Shown: positions 58,570-64,000 of the stretch, one piece after another | Position numbering within the stretch: the first letter of the stretch is position 1 | Layout: every line of letters starts with the position of its first letter | DNA from: Polaromonas sp. | GTDB lineage: Bacteria; Pseudomonadota; Gammaproteobacteria; Burkholderiales; Burkholderiaceae_C | Direction of reading: 5' to 3' | DNA: 64,000 bases | Assembly: GCF_012927455.1 (NCBI RefSeq) | Contig: NZ_JABBPE010000016.1 | Coordinates: forward strand, 372,001 to 436,000 | The notes under the pieces: generated by a model | What the model saw: only the letters and a program-made list of their open reading frames with translations | Told to the model about the DNA's origin: nothing | The model's database searches: none | Made by a program: the position numbers and the translations under genes

Positions 58570-58615
58570 CAGCTCAATGAAAACGGGCGTAAGCAGCTAT
58601 AAAATAAATAGCAAA
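58570..58615 (-). repeat. palindromic repeat family A, copy downstream of the FMN reductase gene
   Basis: Reverse orientation: AGCTCAATGA, AACGGGCGTAAGCAGCTAT, AAAATAAATAGCAAA. It lies between the FMN reductase and acyl-CoA synthetase genes. Confidence 0.85.
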
Positions 58616-58652
58616 AAAAGGCTTGAGCGCGCTTGCGCGGGCCTGCCAAATG

Positions 58653-59264
58653 TTAGCCGGCCAGACGCCCGGCAGCAAACAGCACCTGGTCAAGCACCGC
58701 CTGAACCTGGCCGCGCTGGGCCTCATCGATCAGCTGGCCCTGCGTGTCGAAAGCGGCGCCGGCGCGGCTGAGCGCAAACGCCTTGGGCGCGACCCAGCAT
58801 TGCGCATTGAGCAGTAGCGGCACCAGGTGATTTTGCGAACGTAGGCCGCCCAGCGCTCCGGGCGAGGCGCTGAGCACGCCCACCACCTTGCCGCGAAATG
58901 CTTTGAAGCCGTCCTGCCAGGCCGGGTCGCTCTTGACCGGGCTGGAGGCCCAGTCGATGGTGTTTTTCAGCAGCGCGGTGTAGCTGCCGTTGTACTCGGG
59001 CGAGCAGATGACCCAGGCCGGGTGCTGATGCATCAGCTGCTTGAGCCGCATCACGTCGGGCGGTGTACCGCGCGCTTCGAGGTCGGCGTTGTACATCGGG
59101 ATGTCGAAGTCGGCCAGCTCGATGTGCGTGACCTCTGCGCCGCTAGCGCGCGCCAGCGTGGCGGCAACGCCGGCCAGCTGGCGGTTGAAGGAGTTCAGGC
59201 GGGTGCTGCCGGCAAAAACCAGGAGTTTGGGGAGCTGTTGGGGGAAGAATGGTGGGGTGGACAT
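58653..59264 (-). CDS. NADPH-dependent FMN reductase (flavodoxin-like quinone/azo reductase)
   Basis: 203 aa. Flavodoxin-like fold with FMN-binding phosphate loop FAGSTRLNSFNRQLAG and SPEYNGSYTALLKNTIDWAS, the NADPH_dep_FMN_red signature. Such enzymes reduce quinones, chromate or azo dyes and relieve redox stress; the substrate is not identifiable. It starts about 70 bp from the toxin-antitoxin operator on the opposite strand. Confidence 0.9.
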   Translation of the reverse strand: MSTPPFFPQQLPKLLVFAGSTRLNSFNRQLAGVAATLARASGAEVTHIELADFDIPMYNADLEARGTPPDVMRLKQLMHQHPAWVICSPEYNGSYTALLKNTIDWASSPVKSDPAWQDGFKAFRGKVVGVLSASPGALGGLRSQNHLVPLLLNAQCWVAPKAFALSRAGAAFDTQGQLIDEAQRGQVQAVLDQVLFAAGRLAG

Positions 59265-59334
59265 GACGCTGATTTCATCACAGGCTGTGAGGGAAAGCGA
59301 AAACGCAGGTCAGTGCAAACGCAATCCGCTAAAA

Positions 59335-59359
59335 TGTACAAAATTATAACTTTTGTACA
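59335..59359 (+). promoter_or_regulatory. antitoxin operator: perfect inverted repeat before the toxin-antitoxin genes
   Basis: TGTACAAAA (59335-59343) and TTTTGTACA (59351-59359) with a 7-bp AT spacer, ending two bases before the antitoxin ATG. It is typical of Phd/VapB autorepression and covers a -10-like TATAAC (59345-59350). Confidence 0.75.
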
Positions 59360-59361
59360 AA

Positions 59362-59610
59362 ATGCACATCATTTCCTTGAGTGAATTCCGGGCCAACGCG
59401 TCGGCCATGATAGACCGGGTCGAGCGGGGCGAAACCGTGCGCATTTTGCGGCATGGCAAGCCGGTTGCCGAACTGGTGCCGGCACAATCATCTGCGCCCG
59501 AGAAGTTGCCAAGCTGGAAGCGCCCGATCAAACCGCTGGAGTATCAGCGTGCCGATGGCAAAACATTGGCGCAATTAATCATTGAAGAGCGCGAAAGTGC
59601 TCGGTATTGA
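59362..59610 (+). CDS. Phd/YefM-family antitoxin
   Basis: 82 aa from the ATG at 59362 (a TTG three codons earlier lies inside the operator). The N-terminal MHIISLSEFRANASAMIDRV and GETVRILRHGKPVAELVP match the Phd/YefM DNA-binding fold; the C-terminal part (WKRPIKPLEYQRADGKTLAQ, EERESARY) would wrap the toxin. It is followed one base later by the PIN toxin, and the operator precedes it, so the pair should be autoregulated. Confidence 0.88.
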   Translation: MHIISLSEFRANASAMIDRVERGETVRILRHGKPVAELVPAQSSAPEKLPSWKRPIKPLEYQRADGKTLAQLIIEERESARY

Positions 59611-59611
59611 T

Positions 59612-60031
59612 ATGAAGCTATTACTCGATTCCTCGGCTATCGCTAAGCGATATAAGCGCGAGAGTGGCCACGATGCGGTGGAGCGCCTGTTGATGCGCGC
59701 TGATTCGGTGGTGCTGGCAGCGCACTGCAAAATTGAAATTGCCTCCAGCCTGAGCCGCGAGGTCCACGACAGCTCGATTGATATGGACCAGTATGCCTAT
59801 GCGATGGGCGAGGTGGCGCAGGATTTTGTTGACTTTGATGTGCGGCCCATCAGCCCAGAGATTGAAGTTTTGGCCATCGCGGCCATGGCGCACACCCGCT
59901 TGCGCGCCACGGATGCGCTGCACATTGGCACCGCACAGCTTGCAAGGGTTGACCTGTTTGTGACGGCGGATCGCAAACAGGCTTTGGCGGCGCAAGCCGT
60001 AGGCCTGAAAACCGAACTGATAGAGGCTTGA
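59612..60031 (+). CDS. vapC: VapC-like PIN-domain toxin ribonuclease
   Basis: 139 aa from the ATG at 59612, one base after the antitoxin stop. PIN motifs: [14 protein letters not shown] with Asp6, the acidic residue in [24 protein letters not shown] with Asp and DLFVTADRK with Asp. VapC toxins cut initiator tRNA or rRNA. The TGA ends one base before the mnmG ATG (TGAGATG), so the cassette is fused transcriptionally to an essential-neighbourhood tRNA-modification gene. Confidence 0.88.
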   Translation: MKLLLDSSAIAKRYKRESGHDAVERLLMRADSVVLAAHCKIEIASSLSREVHDSSIDMDQYAYAMGEVAQDFVDFDVRPISPEIEVLAIAAMAHTRLRATDALHIGTAQLARVDLFVTADRKQALAAQAVGLKTELIEA

Positions 60032-60032
60032 G

Positions 60033-62060
60033 ATGTTTTATCCCGAAGAATTTGACGTGATTGTGGTCGGCGGCGGCCATGCCGGAACCGAGGCGGCGCT
60101 CGCTGCCGCCCGTATGGGCTGCAAAACGCTGCTGCTGACGCACAACATCGAGACGCTGGGGCAGATGAGCTGCAATCCGTCGATAGGGGGCATCGGCAAG
60201 GGCCATCTGGTCAAAGAGGTGGACGCCATGGGCGGGGCGATGGCATTGGCCACCGACGAGGGCGGTATCCAGTTTCGTATATTGAACAGCTCCAAGGGCC
60301 CGGCCGTGCGCGCCACGCGGGCGCAGGCCGACCGCATTCTGTACAAGGCGGCAATACGCCGGATGCTGGAGAACCAGCCCAATTTGTGGCTGTTCCAGCA
60401 GGCGGTGGATGACCTGATGGTGGAGTCCGACGGGGTGATCGAACGCGTCGTGGGCGCCGTCACGCAGGTTGGTATCAAGTTTCGTTCGCGCACCGTGATA
60501 CTGACTGCCGGGACTTTTCTGGACGGCAAGATCCATGTGGGACTGAACAACTACGCGGCGGGGCGGGCCGGCGACCCGCCGGCGATCAGCCTTAGCGCGC
60601 GCCTCAAAGAACTCAAGCTGCCGCAAGGCCGGCTGAAAACGGGCACACCGCCGCGCATTGATGGCCGCTCGATTGACTTCAGCAAATGCAGCGTGCAGCC
60701 CGGCGACGGCATGCCGGGCGGCGTGGCTGGCGCGGTGCCGGTGTTTAGCTTCATGGGCAGCGGCATCACGCACCCGCGGCAGATGCCGTGCTGGATCACC
60801 CACACCAATGCGCGTACGCACGACATCATCCGCTCCGGTTTTGACCGCAGCCCGATGTTTACCGGCAAGATTGATGGCGTCGGTCCGCGCTATTGTCCGA
60901 GCGTGGAAGACAAGATCAACCGCTTTGCCGACAAGGAGGCGCACCAGATTTTCCTGGAGCCCGAAGGCTTGACGACGCACGAGATTTACCCCAACGGCAT
61001 CTCGACCAGCCTGCCGTTTGACATTCAGTACGCGCTGGTGCGCTCGATGGCGGGCATGGAGAACGCCCATATCCTGCGGCCTGGCTACGCGATTGAGTAC
61101 GACTACTTCGACCCGCGCGCGCTGAAAAGCAGCTTTGAAACCCGGGCCATTGGCGGGCTGTTCTTTGCCGGGCAGATCAACGGCACGACAGGCTACGAAG
61201 AGGCTGCGGCGCAGGGCATGTTCGCCGGCATCAACGCTGCGCTGCAGTGCCGGGGTAAAGAGGCCTGGTTGCCCGGGCGCGACGAGGCCTACCTCGGCGT
61301 GCTGGTCGATGACCTGATCACCAAGGGCGTGACCGAGCCCTACCGCATGTTTACCAGCCGCGCGGAGTTCCGCCTGATGCTGCGCGAAGACAATGCCGAC
61401 ATGCGCCTGACTGAGAAGGGCCGGGAGCTTGGGCTGGTGGACAACGCGCGCTGGGACGCCTTCAACCGCAAGCGTGATGCTGTTTCACGTGAAACAGAGC
61501 GGCTCCGCAGTATCTGGGTCAACCCCAACAATCTGCCCGTGGCAGAAGCCGAGCGGGTGCTGGGCAAAGCGATTGAGCGGGAACACAACCTAGCCGATTT
61601 GCTGCGCCGCCCTGATGTGAATTACGCCGGACTGATGTCGCTGAATCAAGGGCAGTACGCCAACCCCAATATTTCTACGGGGACGGCCGGGGTTTCACGT
61701 GAAACATCGGCCGAAGGCATCCTGTCTGCCGATCTGGCCAAAAGCGTGATTGAACAAATCGAGATTTCCGCTAAATACGCGGGCTACATTGACCTGCAAA
61801 AAATAGAGGTAGACCGCGCTGCCCAGTACGAAAACCTCAAGCTCCCGACTGATTTGGATTACCTGCAGGTGTCAGCGCTGAGCTTCGAGGCACGCCAGAC
61901 TTTGAGCAAGCACAGGCCTGAAACGTTGGGCATGGCCTCGCGCATTTCCGGCGTGACACCAGCGACAGTGTCGCTGCTGCTGGTGCACCTCAAGAAGAAT
62001 CTTTGGAAAAACACGACTCCGTTGGTATCTACTCAGCCTTCTGAACGGGCCGAAAGTTGA
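60033..62060 (+). CDS. mnmG: tRNA uridine-5-carboxymethylaminomethyl synthesis enzyme MnmG (GidA)
   Basis: 675 aa, longer than E. coli MnmG (629). FAD-binding [19 protein letters not shown], catalytic-region [28 protein letters not shown]-like segment [17 protein letters not shown], and C-terminal helical domain binding MnmE. With MnmE it makes cmnm5U34. Two segments, [10 protein letters not shown] and [10 protein letters not shown], are encoded over parS sites (61481-61496, 61691-61706), and the second belongs to an insertion near residue 545-565. It overlaps rsmG by one base. Confidence 0.96.
   Translation: MFYPEEFDVIVVGGGHAGTEAALAAARMGCKTLLLTHNIETLGQMSCNPSIGGIGKGHLVKEVDAMGGAMALATDEGGIQFRILNSSKGPAVRATRAQADRILYKAAIRRMLENQPNLWLFQQAVDDLMVESDGVIERVVGAVTQVGIKFRSRTVILTAGTFLDGKIHVGLNNYAAGRAGDPPAISLSARLKELKLPQGRLKTGTPPRIDGRSIDFSKCSVQPGDGMPGGVAGAVPVFSFMGSGITHPRQMPCWITHTNARTHDIIRSGFDRSPMFTGKIDGVGPRYCPSVEDKINRFADKEAHQIFLEPEGLTTHEIYPNGISTSLPFDIQYALVRSMAGMENAHILRPGYAIEYDYFDPRALKSSFETRAIGGLFFAGQINGTTGYEEAAAQGMFAGINAALQCRGKEAWLPGRDEAYLGVLVDDLITKGVTEPYRMFTSRAEFRLMLREDNADMRLTEKGRELGLVDNARWDAFNRKRDAVSRETERLRSIWVNPNNLPVAEAERVLGKAIEREHNLADLLRRPDVNYAGLMSLNQGQYANPNISTGTAGVSRETSAEGILSADLAKSVIEQIEISAKYAGYIDLQKIEVDRAAQYENLKLPTDLDYLQVSALSFEARQTLSKHRPETLGMASRISGVTPATVSLLLVHLKKNLWKNTTPLVSTQPSERAES
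61481..61496. promoter_or_regulatory. parS centromere site, perfect palindrome, inside mnmG
   Basis: TGTTTCACGTGAAACA, an exact 16-bp match to the widely conserved chromosomal parS consensus bound by ParB. In frame it encodes AVSRET. Confidence 0.93.
61691..61706. promoter_or_regulatory. parS centromere site, one mismatch, inside mnmG
   Basis: GGTTTCACGTGAAACA differs from the consensus only at its first base. In frame it encodes GVSRET. It lies 210 bp from the first site. Confidence 0.88.
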
Positions 62061-62743
62061 TGGGGCACGCGGAACAGGATTTGCGAGCTGCGCTACTCGC
62101 CGGTCTGGATGCGCTCGGCCTGACGCTGAGCGCGCAGCAAGTCAGCCAGTTGTTGGACTACCAGGCCTTGATTGCGAAGTGGACCAGGGTTTACAACCTG
62201 ACGGCCGTGCGCGATCCGGCGGAAATGATGACGCATCACCTGCTCGACAGCCTGGCGGCCATCGCGCCTTTGCGGCGGCATTTGCAGCAAGCTGGGCTGG
62301 AGCAGGGCGTCTGCCTGCTTGACGTTGGCTCCGGCGCCGGTCTGCCCGGCGTGGTGATCGCCATCTGCTGCCCAGCCATCTCTGTGACTTGCGTTGATAC
62401 AGTCGCCAAGAAGGCCGCGTTCATCAAGCAGGCAGCGCTGGCCTTGAAACTGGTTAACCTGACCGGCCTGCATGCGCGGGTGGAAAGCATCACGCAGCCG
62501 TTTGACGTGATCTGCTCGCGGGCGTTTGCCTCGCTCGCCGATTTCACGCAATGGTCTGCCGCGGGGCTAGCGCAGCGGGGCGTTTGGATGGCGATGAAGG
62601 GCAAGCATCCAGCGGACGAGCTGGCGTTGTTGCCTGCGGGCGTCGAGATGTTTCACGTGGAACAGCTGCGTGTACCGGGGCTGGACGCCGAGCGCTGCAT
62701 TCTCTGGCTGCGCCCTCGGGCCGGCCATTTGATGGACAACTGA
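62060..62743 (+). CDS. rsmG: 16S rRNA (guanine527-N7)-methyltransferase RsmG (GidB)
   Basis: 227 aa from the ATG at 62060, which overlaps the mnmG stop (TGATG). The SAM motif LLDVGSGAGLPGVVIAICCP and the CSRAFASLADF segment match RsmG. It methylates G527 of 16S rRNA; loss gives low-level streptomycin resistance in other species. The C-terminal region EMFHVEQLRVP is encoded over a parS-like site (62649-62664). Confidence 0.95.
   Translation: MGHAEQDLRAALLAGLDALGLTLSAQQVSQLLDYQALIAKWTRVYNLTAVRDPAEMMTHHLLDSLAAIAPLRRHLQQAGLEQGVCLLDVGSGAGLPGVVIAICCPAISVTCVDTVAKKAAFIKQAALALKLVNLTGLHARVESITQPFDVICSRAFASLADFTQWSAAGLAQRGVWMAMKGKHPADELALLPAGVEMFHVEQLRVPGLDAERCILWLRPRAGHLMDN
62649..62664. promoter_or_regulatory. 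parS-like site with one mismatch, inside rsmG
   Basis: TGTTTCACGTGGAACA differs from the consensus at one position in the right arm. It is the third site within 1.2 kb and lies 900 bp before parA. Confidence 0.75.
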
Positions 62744-62882
62744 GGCGATCAGCTAAGCACAAACGCAGCTTTTTGGCGAATCTCCCGCGTTTGGCCCCCG
62801 AAAGGCGTAACCATCCCGCTTGAACGCGACACCCCTGTCGTAAACTCAAGCCCTTCACTCCTCAAGTTTCGGGAAAAATTCC

Positions 62883-63509
62883 ATGCTGGGCTCATTTGTC
62901 GGCGTTGCCGACTATGGCGCTTTTATTGCCGCCATCATTATTTTTCTGCTGATTCCCGGCCCAGGCAACCTGGCGCTGATCACCTCCACCGGCAAGGGCG
63001 GCATTGCTGGCGGCATGGGCGCGACCTTCGGAGTCATCGCCGGCGACCAGCTCCTGCTGTGGGCTGCGGTGGCCGGGGTGTCTGCCGTGATGCTGGCTTA
63101 TCCGGCAGCCTTTCGTGCCGTGCAGTGGGCCGGTGCAGCCTATCTGGCTTGGCTGGGCCTGAAAATGCTGCTGACCAAGCCCGGCGACGCGCCGATTTTG
63201 CAGATAAAGCCGCGTCACTACTTTCGCCAGACCCTGCTGATCACGCTGCTGAACCCCAAGGCCATCGTGTTTTATTTGGCCTTTTTCCCCCTGTTTGTAG
63301 ACCCGGCCCAGCACCAGGGGCTGAAAACCTTTGGCGTGATGGCCGCGACCATTGCCGTGCTGACCTTCATTTACGGCCTGGTGGCGGTGCTGCTGACCTA
63401 CTTTCTGGCCGCGCGCATCCGGGCCAGTCCGAACATTTCGGGCCTGCTGCAAAAAGCCGCAGGCTTATTTTTGATCGGCTTCGGCATCAAGTTGGCGCTG
63501 TCGAAGTAG
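62883..63509 (+). CDS. LysE/RhtB-family amino-acid exporter
   Basis: 208 aa with about six membrane segments. The family motif FLLIPGPGNLALITSTGKGG near the N-terminus and TLLITLLNPKAIVFYLAFFP in the middle are characteristic of LysE/RhtB exporters of amino acids such as lysine, threonine or homoserine lactones. It is wedged between rsmG and parA, which are often adjacent elsewhere, with about 140 bp and 53 bp gaps. The substrate is not predictable. Confidence 0.9.
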   Translation: MLGSFVGVADYGAFIAAIIIFLLIPGPGNLALITSTGKGGIAGGMGATFGVIAGDQLLLWAAVAGVSAVMLAYPAAFRAVQWAGAAYLAWLGLKMLLTKPGDAPILQIKPRHYFRQTLLITLLNPKAIVFYLAFFPLFVDPAQHQGLKTFGVMAATIAVLTFIYGLVAVLLTYFLAARIRASPNISGLLQKAAGLFLIGFGIKLALSK

Positions 63510-63562
63510 CCGCTGATTTTTCCTGTTTTCAGTTCTCTTCATAAAACAACAACTAAAAACCC

Positions 63563-64000
63563 ATGGCCAAAATATTCTGCATTGCCAACCAAAAGGGCGG
63601 GGTGGGCAAGACCACCACAACGGTAAATCTTGCGGCTGGCCTGGCCAAGGTGGGCCAGCGCGTGCTGATGATTGACCTGGACCCGCAGGGCAATGCCACC
63701 ATGGGATCGGGCGTGGACAAGCGCCAGTTAGCGCTCACGGTCTATGACGTGCTGCTGGAGTCGGCAACGATTGCCGAGGCGCGCGTGACCAGCCAGAAGC
63801 TGATTGACGGCGGCTGCAGCTACGACATACTGGGTGCCAACCGCGAGTTGGCCGGCGCCGAGGTCGAACTGGTTGAGGTCGAGCGGCGCGAAAAACGCCT
63901 CAAGCTGGCGCTGGCCGAAGTCGACAGCGCCTATGACTTTGTGCTGATCGATTGCCCGCCGTCCTTGTCCTTGCTGACGCTCAATGGCCTGTGCTGCGCG
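63563..64000 (+). CDS. parA: chromosome partitioning ATPase ParA (partial, runs off the window)
   Basis: The first 146 codons are visible. The deviant Walker A motif NQKGGVGKTTTTVNLAAGLA and LMIDLDPQGNATMG are diagnostic of ParA/Soj; VLIDCPPSLSLLTLNG is the Walker B region. ParA moves ParB-parS complexes to segregate the origin. A parB gene would be expected just beyond the window edge. Three parS sites lie 0.9-2.1 kb upstream. Confidence 0.95.
   Translation, partial: MAKIFCIANQKGGVGKTTTTVNLAAGLAKVGQRVLMIDLDPQGNATMGSGVDKRQLALTVYDVLLESATIAEARVTSQKLIDGGCSYDILGANRELAGAEVELVEVERREKRLKLALAEVDSAYDFVLIDCPPSLSLLTLNGLCCA

Overview
The window looks like a stretch of a Betaproteobacterial chromosome, order Burkholderiales, most likely family Comamonadaceae (Polaromonas/Rhodoferax-like). 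This is inferred from high GC, gene content, protein sequence style and the palindromic repeats scattered through it; no database search was run. Its defining feature is the chromosome replication origin: rpmH-rnpA-yidD-yidC-mnmE run leftward and dnaA-dnaN-gyrB run rightward (42-52 kb), and mnmG-rsmG-(lysE)-parA carry parS centromere sites about 13 kb further right (60-64 kb).

Layout. 0-5 kb: partial FAD oxidoreductase, periplasmic glutathione peroxidase, lipoprotein hydrolase, acyl-ACP-desaturase-like di-iron protein and heptose adenylyltransferase rfaE2. 5-8 kb: NarX/NarL-type two-component pair. 8-14.7 kb: leftward tetR-OMP-MFP-RND efflux operon with an operator-like palindrome. 14.9-17.9 kb: glnE. 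17.9-25.7 kb: rightward yhdP, a nitrilase-family amidase and a FixL/FixJ-like pair. 25.9-27.6 kb: mltA and a lysozyme-inhibitor-like lipoprotein. 27.8-34.9 kb: a phosphate-starvation locus (phoX, two tandem phoA genes, a coupled unknown protein), with PhoB-box-like 11-bp repeats before phoX and the first phoA, followed by a broken sigma-factor gene and an anti-sigma-like gene. 35.4-36.5 kb: glycine-rich RRM protein and a deleted SDR pseudogene. 36.5-40.9 kb: lptC-kdsC-kdsD (LPS/Kdo) diverging from a Kef-type transporter. 41-46.2 kb: unknown gene, then the mnmE-to-rpmH operon. 46.2-52.8 kb: dnaA, a candidate oriC, dnaN, gyrB and a DEDDh exonuclease. 53-59.3 kb: DAHP synthase, thiolase, acyl-CoA synthetase-GNAT fusion and FMN reductase. 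59.3-60 kb: a Phd/VapC toxin-antitoxin pair directly against mnmG. 60-64 kb: mnmG, rsmG, a LysE exporter and the start of parA.

Most notable beyond the gene list: (1) a ~50-bp double-hairpin repeat in about eleven copies, one inserted in frame in the efflux outer-membrane gene, one half-copy in mnmE, one supplying the stop codon of the efflux adaptor gene; (2) a second GC-rich repeat inserted in frame in glnE (twice, in tandem) and in the efflux adaptor gene in the opposite orientation, so it is translatable both ways; (3) an oriC candidate with DnaA boxes, a GC spacer, a DnaA-trio-like tract and an AT-rich region in the expected order; (4) three parS-like sites inside mnmG/rsmG; (5) decay of the sigma factor beside the Pho locus.
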